Assembly (NCBI GenBank): GCA_021773075.1
Contig: JAJFKT010000035.1
Location: 124,001-188,000, forward strand
Direction: 5' to 3'
Source: Woeseiaceae bacterium
GTDB lineage: Bacteria; Pseudomonadota; Gammaproteobacteria; Steroidobacterales; Woeseiaceae
Length of the DNA stretch: 64,000 nucleotides
The translations under genes and the position numbers were made by a program. Positions 1 to 8,442 of the stretch are shown one piece after another. Position 1 is the first letter of the stretch. Every line of letters begins with the position of its first letter. A model generated the notes under the pieces. That model ran no database searches, had not been told where the DNA came from, and worked only from the letters and a program-made list of their open reading frames with translations.

Positions 1-59
1 CGACGACCCGAAGCAGCGTCAACAGCTAAATAGATTGCGTCCTGGCGGCAGCAGGCTCA

Positions 60-188
60 TAACTCAACGACATTCAGGCGATGGGGGCCGAAGTTTGCGT
101 CGCCGTGGAACGGTCAGAATCGGGTATAGCTCTTCCAGTTGTCCAGGGAGCTCATCCTGCCATACAACCGCTATTACAGATGAGGTGA
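60..188 (+). pseudogene. Possible remnant of a SIS-domain sugar isomerase/deaminase (C-terminal scrap)
   Basis: Reading from 63 to 185 in one frame gives about 41 residues. They include GAEVCVAV and GAHPAIQPLLQM, which resemble the C-terminal SIS-domain part of NagB-II-type glucosamine-6-phosphate deaminases, where a GAHP..PLL..Q stretch precedes the last helix. A stop codon (60-62) lies immediately upstream and another (186-188) follows directly, so the usual C-terminal helix and tail are missing. I do not find them in the other two frames. The neighbourhood (GlcNAc kinase, chitobiase, TBDR) would suit a nagB-II-like gene. The similarity is short and judged by eye, so this could be chance. 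The rest of 1-264 shows no other gene I can support. Confidence 0.25.
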
Positions 189-264
189 TGCGCGAAACCG
201 CGAGGAAAAATCTATCTTGTTTGAGCAACAAGTCACCTGACGGACCCGCATACTGGTGACTGCG

Positions 265-1971
265 CTAGACGCTCCCCTGCCAATACAGCTTTCTGGTCAT
301 CACGCCCGATACTACGAGAGTAAGAAGCAGCGCGGCCGCTAATTCGTAGCGCCCGAATAGCAGTGCACCCACACAAAATAACGCCGCATACACTCCGATT
401 GTGGCGGCAAGCGTCGCCATAGCGCCCGTTCGAAGACTGCCCTTGTCCGCTCTTATCGAATTGTCGAATTTCTGCAAGGTGTCGGAGTCTGCGGGTGGTG
501 TCAACAACGTGACCACAACCCAACCAAGCGTTGTCAATGCAACCGAGTAGGTCAGCTTTTGCCATCCAGCCAAATACGAAAATGCACCAAACTCGAAATA
601 CATACTGATACTAAAAGAAAGCACCATCGCCGATATTTCACTCCAGACGTTGATCCGGTGCCAGAACCAGCGGAGCAGGAATAACAAACCGGTGCCGGCG
701 CCAATACTCATCATGAGGCGAAATGCCTGCATCGCGCTTTCCAGCTTCAAGGCCAGCAAGCCGGCGAGTAGCATCAGCAGCACCGTGAAAATACGCCCGA
801 CCGTTACCATCTGTTTATCGGTTGCGTCGGGAGCTGCGAAACGCTTGTATACGTCATTGACCAGATAAGATGCGCCCCAGTTGAGGCTTGTCGAAATCGT
901 AGAAACATACGCGGCAGCGAGTGACGCGATAACAATTCCCAATGCGCCCGCAGGGACATATGCAAGCATCGCCGAATAGGCCAAATCGTCAGCAATAATG
1001 TTGGCAGGCACGTTCGGTAACGCGGCTCGCAAACTTGCGATATCCGGGTAGATGACCAATGACGCGAGTGCCACGATGATCCATGGCCACGGTCGAATCG
1101 CGTAGTGACAAAGGTTAAAAAAGGCAGATGCTCCGACCGAATGGTTTTCATTTTTTGCTGCGAGCATGCGTTGAGCGATATACCCGCCTCCGCCTGGCTC
1201 AGCTCCCGGGTACCAAACACTCCACCACTGGACGAGTAATGGAATCAAGAGCAGAGGAACGTACTGATTCGGGTCCGAAAGGTCAGGCAGAAACGAAATC
1301 TTGCCCTGCAGTGCGGGATGCTCAAGCAGCCCCGACAGTCCGCCGACGGCCGGGTGGTCCAACGCGAAATATGCAGCCAGTATCGAACCGGTCATCGCGA
1401 GGAAAAACAACAGGAAGTCTGTGATTAACACGCCGACGAATCCTCCCGCCGCGCTGAAAACCACGGTGATCAGGCCTGCAACGACAATGACAGTCTCGGG
1501 CTCAACGGCAAAAAGCACACTGCTGATCTTGACGGCGGCCAGGGTGACATTCGCCATTATCATGACGTTAAAAAACAAACCCAGATAAACCGCTCGAAAT
1601 CCTCTTAAGAAGCCCGCTGGCTTGCCGCTGTATCGCCGTTCATAAAATTCTATGTCAGTGGTAACACCGAGCCGCCGCCATAGCCGGGCATAAACGAAGG
1701 TGGTCAACATGCCGGTTAGCAGAAAACACCACCAGATCCAGTTACCTGATACGCCCTGCGTACGCACGATCTGAGTGACCAGATTCGGCGTATCGGCGGC
1801 AAATGTCGTCGCAACCATTGAGAATCCCAGCAACCACCACGGCATATGCCGGTTACCGAGAAAAAAGGATGCACTGTCACGACCAGCGCGCTTGCTAACC
1901 CAGAGGCCAACAATCAGTGTTAGCCCAAGTGTGCCAAATACAATGCTCCAGTCGAACCACGTAAGTGTCAT
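265..1971 (-). CDS. Sodium:solute symporter (SSS family), probable GlcNAc/amino-sugar uptake
   Basis: A 568-residue, very hydrophobic inner-membrane protein with about 13-14 predicted transmembrane segments, as expected for the SSS family. It begins TWFDWSIVFGTLGLTLIVGL, followed by a GRDSASFFLGNRHMPWWLLG loop. That FFLGNR/WW pattern after the first helix is characteristic of SSS symporters. The ATG at 1971 has a GAGG ribosome-binding site six bases upstream. It lies 25 bp downstream of the kinase-like gene on the same strand, so the two are likely co-transcribed from the operator-controlled promoter near 2945. Family membership is clear. The substrate (GlcNAc or a related sugar carried into the cytoplasm by sodium symport) is inferred from the kinase and chitobiase nearby. 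Confidence 0.85.
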   Translation of the reverse strand: MTLTWFDWSIVFGTLGLTLIVGLWVSKRAGRDSASFFLGNRHMPWWLLGFSMVATTFAADTPNLVTQIVRTQGVSGNWIWWCFLLTGMLTTFVYARLWRRLGVTTDIEFYERRYSGKPAGFLRGFRAVYLGLFFNVMIMANVTLAAVKISSVLFAVEPETVIVVAGLITVVFSAAGGFVGVLITDFLLFFLAMTGSILAAYFALDHPAVGGLSGLLEHPALQGKISFLPDLSDPNQYVPLLLIPLLVQWWSVWYPGAEPGGGGYIAQRMLAAKNENHSVGASAFFNLCHYAIRPWPWIIVALASLVIYPDIASLRAALPNVPANIIADDLAYSAMLAYVPAGALGIVIASLAAAYVSTISTSLNWGASYLVNDVYKRFAAPDATDKQMVTVGRIFTVLLMLLAGLLALKLESAMQAFRLMMSIGAGTGLLFLLRWFWHRINVWSEISAMVLSFSISMYFEFGAFSYLAGWQKLTYSVALTTLGWVVVTLLTPPADSDTLQKFDNSIRADKGSLRTGAMATLAATIGVYAALFCVGALLFGRYELAAALLLTLVVSGVMTRKLYWQGSV

Positions 1972-1996
1972 GAAATTCCTCTACGCAAGCGCGTTG

Positions 1997-2899
1997 CTAT
2001 CCGTGTTCAATCCGGTCTCTCGCATAAAGAATTGCTCCCTCGAGCGGGGTGTGCAAAGCAGGGGACAACAATTCTCTTACATCGGTCGCCAGCCACGGTT
2101 CGATCGTGGCACTCAGGCCGCCGACAAAAGACAGTCGTACCGGGCTGAGTCTGCTGATTACCCGCGCCATCGCCGAAATGTGATCTGCATTATCAACGAC
2201 TATGGCACGCGCAACCTCATCGTTGTTCGCGACGGCAGTGAATACAAGAGGCGCAAGCTGTCCGAACTCGTAGGGTTGGGCATTCGCAAGCCTCTCAACG
2301 ATGCCAATACCTGTCTCCTGATAAAACAAACTGATGCTGTCTTCTAGAAGCGTTGGCGGGCCAAGGCTGTCGTGTGCGAGGAGAGCCGCGCGCAGCGCAC
2401 AAAGTCCGATCCAGGCTGAGCCACCCTTGTCACCGAACGGAAAACCGAAGCCGCCGTGAACGCGGTTTCGCCCACTGATACTGGAATATCCACTGCATCC
2501 GGTGCCAGATATGATCACCGCGCCGTCAGCAGAGCCATGAGATCCATAACACGCGATCTGCATGTCGGTTGTCAGATGAAGAGAATGGTAGGGGTGACGC
2601 CAATTTCTTATCGCCTCATAGGCAGCTGGAACATTGACCCCTGCGAGACCGATTCCGACAACGGTTCTCTGCATGTCACTATCGCTGAGGCCGGCCTCGC
2701 CAAATGCAATCTTGCTTGCTTCGGCTATCGATCGAAATGAGCGCGCGGGATCGCGCAAAGGATTGGCAGGTCCGGCCTTGCCGCGACCCAGCACCCGGTT
2801 GTCCGAGGAAACCAGCAGTGCGCGGCAAGTGGTGCCGCCACCATCGATACCAAGCAAGTATCGCTCGCTGGCGTTCGTGCTATGCGCATTGGCTCCCAA
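1997..2899 (-). CDS. N-acetylglucosamine kinase-like protein (BadF/BadG/BcrA/BcrD ATPase family)
   Basis: A 300-residue ASKHA-fold sugar kinase. Near the N-terminus it has the phosphate-binding motif LLGIDGGGTTCRALLV, then GIGLAGVN, ISGTGCSGY and GFPFGDKGGSAWIG, matching eukaryotic-type GlcNAc kinases of the BadF/BadG family. The predicted job is phosphorylation of imported GlcNAc at O6. The open frame extends to an ATG at 2989, but that would lie upstream of a TATAAT promoter element (2942-2947) and the operator (2925-2936). I therefore choose the TTG at 2899, which has GGAG seven bases upstream and leaves about 16 residues before the motif. It is the first gene of a two-gene unit with the SSS symporter. 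No nagA, and no intact deaminase gene, is visible in the window. Confidence 0.85.
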   Translation of the reverse strand: MGANAHSTNASERYLLGIDGGGTTCRALLVSSDNRVLGRGKAGPANPLRDPARSFRSIAEASKIAFGEAGLSDSDMQRTVVGIGLAGVNVPAAYEAIRNWRHPYHSLHLTTDMQIACYGSHGSADGAVIISGTGCSGYSSISGRNRVHGGFGFPFGDKGGSAWIGLCALRAALLAHDSLGPPTLLEDSISLFYQETGIGIVERLANAQPYEFGQLAPLVFTAVANNDEVARAIVVDNADHISAMARVISRLSPVRLSFVGGLSATIEPWLATDVRELLSPALHTPLEGAILYARDRIEHG

Positions 2900-2924
2900 G
2901 AAACAGCTCCAAAGATATAAGTTT

Positions 2925-2936
2925 GACAACGTTGTC
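2925..2936. promoter_or_regulatory. Palindromic operator O1 (GACAACGTTGTC) over the kinase start site
   Basis: A perfect 12-bp palindrome with a central CG, typical of LacI-family operators and like NagR-type sites described for GlcNAc regulons. It overlaps the predicted transcription start of the leftward kinase-symporter unit (about ten bases after the TATAAT at 2947-2942). Two more copies lie at 3066 and 3101. No LacI-family gene is in the window, so the cognate repressor must be elsewhere. Confidence 0.75.
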
Positions 2937-2941
2937 GTGAC

Positions 2942-2968
2942 ATTATAGCAGCGCGAGCGGTTTGTAAA
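2942..2968 (-). promoter_or_regulatory. Promoter for the kinase-symporter unit
   Basis: On the minus strand, TTTACA (2968-2963) and a perfect TATAAT (2947-2942) are separated by 15 bp. The expected start near 2935 falls inside operator O1, giving a leader of about 36 nt before the TTG start with its GGAG site. The short spacer suggests a promoter of moderate strength, but the arrangement with the operator is convincing. Confidence 0.55.
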
Positions 2969-3063
2969 GTTTCGGCTAGAGTACCGCAAACACTATATAT
3001 ATCGCTAAAATGAAGCCCTCGCTTGCTGAACTCGCAGTTCATGCCGCGTATTCGAATAAAGTC

Positions 3064-3092
3064 TTTACAACGTTGTCATAAACGACTAGTAT
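3064..3092 (+). promoter_or_regulatory. Promoter for the TBDR operon
   Basis: TTTACA (3064-3069) and TAGTAT (3087-3092) are separated by exactly 17 bp on the plus strand. Operator O2 overlaps the -35 element and operator O3 lies just after the predicted start (about 3099). This gives a classic repressible double-operator layout and an untranslated leader of about 80 nt before the TBDR. Confidence 0.55.
3066..3077. promoter_or_regulatory. Palindromic operator O2 (TACAACGTTGTC)
   Basis: Eleven of twelve bases match the O1/O3 palindrome, and the ACAACGTTGT core is perfect. It overlaps the -35 hexamer of the TBDR promoter and lies 35 bp upstream of O3, counted start to start. Repression here would block RNA polymerase binding. 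Confidence 0.7.
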
Positions 3093-3100
3093 CAGCAAAA

Positions 3101-3112
3101 GACAACGTTGTC
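3101..3112. promoter_or_regulatory. Palindromic operator O3 (GACAACGTTGTC)
   Basis: Identical to O1 and placed just downstream of the predicted TBDR transcription start. Together O1, O2 and O3 tie the leftward kinase/symporter genes and the rightward TBDR operon into one regulon. Confidence 0.75.
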
Positions 3113-3180
3113 GTTATCTTGTTCGTTGCCAGTGGTTGGTAGCGAGTCGTCGATAGACAGATTTCCGGGGGGAAATTGAA

Positions 3181-6087
3181 ATGCACTTTAAGAACAAATC
3201 CGCGAAAAAGTCATTGCGAACCACACCAGCTAATCGCTGCACACCCGAAGGAATATTGGCGCAGGCCAAGATGATGCCACTGGCGTTAGCCGTATCCAGC
3301 ATTTGTGCAGGCGGTGCGTACGGCCAGGATTCCGATGCGCGGCGACTTGACGAGATTATCGTCACGGCCCAAAAGCGGGAAGAGAACGTCCAGGATATCC
3401 CGATTACAATCAATCACGTCACCGGCGATATGATGCGTGACCAAGCCATTGAAACGCTGAAAGACGTTAAGCAGCTCATTCCCGGAATCACGATTCGGGA
3501 AAATAATGATCCAAGAAACATTGGCCTGTTTATTCGCGGTATCGGCTCCTTGCAGGCGTTCATCGGCGTGGAACCCGACGCTGCGGTAATCGTGGACGGC
3601 GAAGTTCTCGCCAGAAACTCATCGCTCTTCGGCGACGTTTCCGACATCGAAGGTGTTTCCGTTCTCAAAGGACCGCAGGGAACGCTATTCGGTAAAAACA
3701 CCGTTGCCGGCGCAATGGTCGTGACGACACGACGTCCGTCGCTGGAAGGCAATAGTGGCAATCTTCGGTTCAGCGTCGCAGAGAGTGGCGAAGAGGGCCT
3801 CGGCGAGTATCACCTGGCCGGTACCTACAATTGGGCGACCAGCGACAAATCTGCGCTTCGGTTCAATTTCTTTACGACGGAAAACGATGGTTGGGTCGAG
3901 AACGTTTTGGACGGACCCAATGGTGGTGAATCCGACGCGAGCGGTGCGAGAATTCAATTCCTGCATGAACTCAGTGATCGAACTACGATGATATTCCGCG
4001 CTGAAGCGTCTGAACGAAATCTCGGGCCCGGCACAAGAGTTTTCCTGCAGCGCGACGACTGGACGATTGGCACCAACTTCGGGCAAATCCCGCAATCAGT
4101 TGTTGACGGGCTGGGTCTCACAGGGTCAGCGCTGGATAACTTATTGATAACTAACCTACATGAAATATCACAGACGCCCGCAGGGCCGGAAAATGACAAG
4201 ACTTCAGCATTAAACAATCGTGACTATGGCTTCATCGATTCATCCGCGGCTTCATTCGAACTGAACCACGAATTCGACACAGGCCACGAGCTGACATTTA
4301 CATCGCACTACCGCAACAGTGACCTTGAAACCAATGATTCGATTCTTTCAACAGGCGTCGATGTATTTCCATTGGCATTCTCCGGTCCAGTTAAGAGTGA
4401 CACCTTTCAGAACGAAATTCGCATTGCATCGCCACTGGGAGACAAGGTTGACTATGTTGCGGGCGCTTTCTTGTTGCACTCAAAAGTGACGCGTGATCAA
4501 CGGGTGTTGGCGTGCCAGGATCCAGGTCTTGAGAACAGCACCGTAGACGCTAACTTCGAAGTCACAAGTTGTGGTGGCGAACCCTTCGGCTTCGATCCGG
4601 TAACCAATACGATGACCGGATTTACCGGCGTAAGCGACCTGATATTCAACCGGGAACTCAAGAATAATGACCTTGTAACAACAAATACGGCGCTATTCGG
4701 TCAACTGAATTTTCACTTCAACGACCAATGGACGGCAACTGTCGGAGGACGATTGCTGTACGAGCATCAGGATTTCAGCCTGGATGTGCGCGACGATGGC
4801 GCGCCAAATGTCGACGTCCGACCGACGCTCATCTGGATTCTCGATGAAAACGGCCAGCGCATCAATTTCCCCGGCGTCGGCCGTTTCAACGTCCCCAACC
4901 CGTTGTTAGGAACAGTAACCGACAACCCGGCGACCGATCTTGATGCTAGAGATCCAAGCAATCAATTCACGACGGCGTCCGCCGACAGTCGCGATACCGC
5001 CTTTATCTACAAAGCGGCGCTGCAGTTCTCGCCGATGGACGACATCATGCTGTATACGAGCTACAGCACAGGGTACAAGGGGGTCGGTTGGTTCACAGAC
5101 AGTGATGTGAGACAAGCCGACCTGGATAATAACTATCCGATTCCGCCCGAAGAGTCGACCAATTTTGAGGTGGGAATCCGCTCGGAGTGGTTCGATGGCG
5201 ACCTGCGCGTGAACCTCACCTACTTCGACGCGGATTTCGAGCACTACCAGGAGCGACTGAACAACCTCGACTTTGATCTCTTCCCCATCGTCAACGGCGG
5301 CCTGAAGAATATTCTCAATGATCCGAATGCCAGTGGCCAGCCGATACGAAAGTTCGACATCATTGATGCAGGCACACTCGAATCGACAGGATTCGACGCC
5401 GAGGTCATCTGGAGCGCAACAGATTGGTTAACCCTGGGTGCTGCATGGAATCACGTCACAGCAGAATTTGCCGAAACTGACGTACTGATCACCTGTAACG
5501 CCGCCCAAGCGAACGCCGGCGTTCCCGTCGCGACTTGTACTGCCCCGATCAATTACGGCGAGTTTTTCGACTACTCATTCGGCCGCTTCGGCCAGTTCTT
5601 TGAATTGGACGGCGCACAGCTCGCAAACGCCCCCGAAGATACTGTTACCGCCGATCTCCGCGTCGATTTTCCACTGGGCAACTGGAATAGCTATGTACGC
5701 TGGAACTACCGATACCAGACCGAAGAATTTACCAATCACGGCGGTACAGCGAACAATGACGCCGGGTCAACGGTTCCCCAGTTCGGGATTCACAACCTGT
5801 TTGTCGGTACCTCGTCCGGAGACGGAAAATACAAATTCACGCTCTTCGTAAAGAATCTGTTCGACAAAAAATACTATGCGCGCAAAACAACATTTGGCGA
5901 CGGATTAGCAGAGCGTGCAGTAGGCGCCTACCCGGTTGCGGTGCCCGAGCTTATTGGAGTCGCACAAGCGTACCCGACCTACGGCGCAGTACCGGATGGA
6001 CGGTTCTTCAGACAGCGTGCAGAGCACGGCCAGGTGCCGAGGGACTTCAACCGTTATGTTGGTGCATCATTCGAAATGCGCTTCTAG
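3181..6087 (+). CDS. TonB-dependent outer-membrane receptor (GlcNAc/chitin-locus type)
   Basis: A 968-residue outer-membrane receptor for TonB-powered uptake. It has an extended signal peptide ending near GGAYGQ, a TonB-box-like segment (DEIIVTAQKRE), a plug domain with VSVLKGPQGTLFGKNTVAGA, a long beta-barrel region, and a C-terminal aromatic residue in the last strand (ASFEMRF). The ATG at 3181 has a G-rich ribosome-binding site eight bases upstream. It is the first gene after the double operator and is divergent from the GlcNAc kinase. A perfect 12-bp hairpin follows the stop. The substrate is probably a chito-oligosaccharide or other GlcNAc-containing glycan, because a GH20 enzyme is encoded downstream. 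The substrate is inferred; the receptor family is certain. Confidence 0.93.
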   Translation: MHFKNKSAKKSLRTTPANRCTPEGILAQAKMMPLALAVSSICAGGAYGQDSDARRLDEIIVTAQKREENVQDIPITINHVTGDMMRDQAIETLKDVKQLIPGITIRENNDPRNIGLFIRGIGSLQAFIGVEPDAAVIVDGEVLARNSSLFGDVSDIEGVSVLKGPQGTLFGKNTVAGAMVVTTRRPSLEGNSGNLRFSVAESGEEGLGEYHLAGTYNWATSDKSALRFNFFTTENDGWVENVLDGPNGGESDASGARIQFLHELSDRTTMIFRAEASERNLGPGTRVFLQRDDWTIGTNFGQIPQSVVDGLGLTGSALDNLLITNLHEISQTPAGPENDKTSALNNRDYGFIDSSAASFELNHEFDTGHELTFTSHYRNSDLETNDSILSTGVDVFPLAFSGPVKSDTFQNEIRIASPLGDKVDYVAGAFLLHSKVTRDQRVLACQDPGLENSTVDANFEVTSCGGEPFGFDPVTNTMTGFTGVSDLIFNRELKNNDLVTTNTALFGQLNFHFNDQWTATVGGRLLYEHQDFSLDVRDDGAPNVDVRPTLIWILDENGQRINFPGVGRFNVPNPLLGTVTDNPATDLDARDPSNQFTTASADSRDTAFIYKAALQFSPMDDIMLYTSYSTGYKGVGWFTDSDVRQADLDNNYPIPPEESTNFEVGIRSEWFDGDLRVNLTYFDADFEHYQERLNNLDFDLFPIVNGGLKNILNDPNASGQPIRKFDIIDAGTLESTGFDAEVIWSATDWLTLGAAWNHVTAEFAETDVLITCNAAQANAGVPVATCTAPINYGEFFDYSFGRFGQFFELDGAQLANAPEDTVTADLRVDFPLGNWNSYVRWNYRYQTEEFTNHGGTANNDAGSTVPQFGIHNLFVGTSSGDGKYKFTLFVKNLFDKKYYARKTTFGDGLAERAVGAYPVAVPELIGVAQAYPTYGAVPDGRFFRQRAEHGQVPRDFNRYVGASFEMRF

Positions 6088-6098
6088 CTTTGCAACGT

Positions 6099-6130
6099 GG
6101 CAGTTCCCGCCGTAGCATGCGGGAACTGCC
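6099..6130 (+). terminator. Hairpin after the TBDR gene (attenuating terminator)
   Basis: A perfect 12-bp inverted repeat (GGCAGTTCCCGC / GCGGGAACTGCC) with an 8-base loop begins 11 bp after the TBDR stop. Only a weak T-rich stretch follows, and the next gene starts about 10 bp later. It probably stabilises the TBDR message or reduces read-through into the modification genes. Confidence 0.6.
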
Positions 6131-6139
6131 TATTTGAAT

Positions 6140-7825
6140 ATGACAACGGTCAATCACGAAATTATGACCGAGCCGACACGTCCACCGCTCAGCGACGCCA
6201 GAGCGCACCGCCTATTACGGCGCGCCAAATCGGCGAGCACCACAGATCCCTTTTTGGCGCTCGACAATATTCACAAAATACTCGATGGCGGTTCGGCGTC
6301 AGCTGACGTGTTGCAATTGCAGGCCACTGTCTTACTGCAACTTGGTTGCGGTACGAATGCGGCGCGGGCGGCGGAGGCCGCACTGGATGCAGGTGGAGAT
6401 CGGAGGGCGATTCTCTTATTGCTGCTGACATGCTACCTGACCGCCTACCACCGCAAACCGGCCGCACGACTGATTCCGCGAATTCTGGAGATGGAGCCAC
6501 TCCCGGCGGATGCGAAGTCGGATGTTGCGCACGCGGCGCAGGAGATACATAAGTATGACCTCGCGGAAAGGCTGTACCGGGAATTGTTGGAAGATGACCC
6601 AGCAAACGCCAAGTTACTCGTGAATCTTGGCTATGCGATGCAAAAACAAGGCCGCATGCAGGAGGCGAGTGAAAATTACCGAAAGGCCATAGACTGTAAC
6701 CCCGGGTCCGCGAATGCGTACAAGCTGCTGTCCTCCGTCCGCAAACAAAGTGCGGAAACAAACCACCTCGTAATTATCCAAAACGCCATGCCTCTATTCG
6801 AGGAGGATTCAGACGAATACGTCACGGCGAAGTATGCGTTGGGCAAGACCTGTGAGGACCTGGGTGACTATCAAAGCGCCTACGAGCACTTCGCAGATGG
6901 TGCGACCGCAATGCGGCCGATGTCGCCGTACACCACAGAGTCAAGTCAACACGCGTTCAAATTAACCCGAAAATATTTCGAACACTCCCGGCGCGCGCTG
7001 ACAAGAACTGCAGATGCTGATAGCGGTACGGAATCGGCGCCTCTGTTTATCCTAGGCATGCCACGCACGGGATCAACGTTGGTAGACCGAATTCTCTCGA
7101 GTCACTCGGAAGTGGTTTCGATGGGCGAGCTAGGCTGCTTCAAGGAGTCAATGAAGGTCTTGACGGGGTTTGGTGGTGGAAGTGGTTTTCATGAGCACTT
7201 CTATCAACAGCCTGAACGCGACATTGATCTGACTCGTTTAGGCGAGCTGTATGTTAGTGCCGCCTGTCCGGATGATCGTTCTGGGCGATATTTCATAGAC
7301 AAGTACCCGATGAATTTTCTGGATCTCGGCCTAATTGCGGAAGCACTGCCAAATGCATTGTTTGTGCACTCACTTCGCGATCCAATGGACACTTGTTTTT
7401 CAAATTTCAAACAGTTGTTTACCCTGGGTTTTTATCATTACTCTTACTCAATGAAGGAGTGCGCCGAGTACTATCTCCTTTATCGGGAGCTGATGCGCTT
7501 CTGGCAACAGAGGTATCCAGATCGAATTATCAATGTGAACTATGAAGATATGGTCAGTGATACTGAGGTGCAGGTTCGACGATTGCTGGCGTTTCTGAAG
7601 CTGGATTGGCAGGAGCAGTGCCTTGAATTCCACAAGAATCGGGGACCCGTCGATACGGCCAGCCTGAGTCAGGTGCGGCAGCCGATCTATCGATCGGCTG
7701 TTAAGCACTGGACGCACTATCGTCCGTATTTGCAGGACGCTATCGATGTATTTCAACGTGCCGGCATCGACGTCGATGCGCAACAGGAAAACGCTCACGA
7801 GACAGCGGCGGGTGTCAACGCATGA
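6140..7825 (+). CDS. TPR-domain sulfotransferase family protein
   Basis: A 561-residue protein in two parts. Residues about 1-290 are helical tetratricopeptide-like repeats, for example AKLLVNLGYAMQKQGRMQEA. From about residue 303 there is a sulfotransferase domain with the PAPS 5'-phosphate loop FILGMPRTGSTLVDRILSSH, then an LFVHSLRDPMDTCFSNF segment like the 3'-phosphate-binding motif. Family members transfer sulfate from PAPS; the closest architecture is that of protein or tyrosine sulfotransferase-like enzymes. I use the ATG at 6140. A TTG at 6134 and an ATG at 6164 are possible and none has a strong ribosome-binding site. The stop overlaps the next start as ATGA, indicating translational coupling. 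The target is unknown; proteins of the same operon are candidates. Confidence 0.85.
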   Translation: MTTVNHEIMTEPTRPPLSDARAHRLLRRAKSASTTDPFLALDNIHKILDGGSASADVLQLQATVLLQLGCGTNAARAAEAALDAGGDRRAILLLLLTCYLTAYHRKPAARLIPRILEMEPLPADAKSDVAHAAQEIHKYDLAERLYRELLEDDPANAKLLVNLGYAMQKQGRMQEASENYRKAIDCNPGSANAYKLLSSVRKQSAETNHLVIIQNAMPLFEEDSDEYVTAKYALGKTCEDLGDYQSAYEHFADGATAMRPMSPYTTESSQHAFKLTRKYFEHSRRALTRTADADSGTESAPLFILGMPRTGSTLVDRILSSHSEVVSMGELGCFKESMKVLTGFGGGSGFHEHFYQQPERDIDLTRLGELYVSAACPDDRSGRYFIDKYPMNFLDLGLIAEALPNALFVHSLRDPMDTCFSNFKQLFTLGFYHYSYSMKECAEYYLLYRELMRFWQQRYPDRIINVNYEDMVSDTEVQVRRLLAFLKLDWQEQCLEFHKNRGPVDTASLSQVRQPIYRSAVKHWTHYRPYLQDAIDVFQRAGIDVDAQQENAHETAAGVNA

Positions 7826-8430
7826 ATTTTCAGGGGGATGCAATTCTTCATGGAGAGTTCGATATTGCGGATATCGTCAATTGGGTCGCAGGTCTCCCGG
7901 AGCAAATATGGGACGAGGACACGAGTCGACAAGAGATATTTGAGGCGCATACAGATACACAGACCGTGAAACTGTTGTTTGATCCAGACTATCGTCACAT
8001 AAACCCTACTTCACATCCTTTGTTACAGGAATGCTCTGCGCTGATCGAACCTTTGCAGGAGCATATTCTGGCAACGTATTCGAAAAGCCTGCGACAGAAA
8101 AAGACGATTAGAAAAAACGGCCCAGGCTACTTCATACGTATCGTTCTCACACGTCTGGCGGCAAATAGCGCGATTACGCCCCACGTAGATGATGGTGACT
8201 CGCTAAAGCGCTGTCATCGCATTCACGTCCCGATAGTTAGCAATGACAGGTGTTTCTTCCTCGTTGGCGAATCGAAGATTCAAATGCAGAGCGGTGAAAT
8301 GTGGGAGATCAATAACCGACTCACACATGCTGTTGAAAATGGCGGTAATCAATCAAGAGTTCACCTGATCATGGACTTCGTACAACCCGGTGAAGTGGTC
8401 CACGACCACGACGGACCCCTCATTGCATAG
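7822..8430 (+). CDS. Aspartyl/asparaginyl beta-hydroxylase-like 2OG-Fe(II) oxygenase
   Basis: A 202-residue protein with the AspH-type double-stranded beta-helix core. ITPHVDDGDSLKRCHRIHVPI carries the first metal-binding histidine and the conserved H..H segment. ITNRLTHA-like NRLTHAVENGG carries the second histidine, and SRVHLIMDF carries the arginine that would bind 2-oxoglutarate. There is no signal peptide, so it acts in the cytoplasm, before export of any envelope substrate. The start overlaps the sulfotransferase stop by four bases (ATGA). The predicted reaction is hydroxylation of Asp/Asn or a related side chain using 2-oxoglutarate and oxygen. The substrate is unknown, and free amino acids or peptides cannot be excluded. 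Confidence 0.8.
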   Translation: MNFQGDAILHGEFDIADIVNWVAGLPEQIWDEDTSRQEIFEAHTDTQTVKLLFDPDYRHINPTSHPLLQECSALIEPLQEHILATYSKSLRQKKTIRKNGPGYFIRIVLTRLAANSAITPHVDDGDSLKRCHRIHVPIVSNDRCFFLVGESKIQMQSGEMWEINNRLTHAVENGGNQSRVHLIMDFVQPGEVVHDHDGPLIA

Positions 8431-8442
8431 GATCGAAAACTG

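Noticed and set aside
6189-6761. 190-residue open frame antisense to the TPR-sulfotransferase
   Set aside because: Low-complexity, arginine/proline-rich translation without any family features and no ribosome-binding site; the opposite strand has a clear gene.
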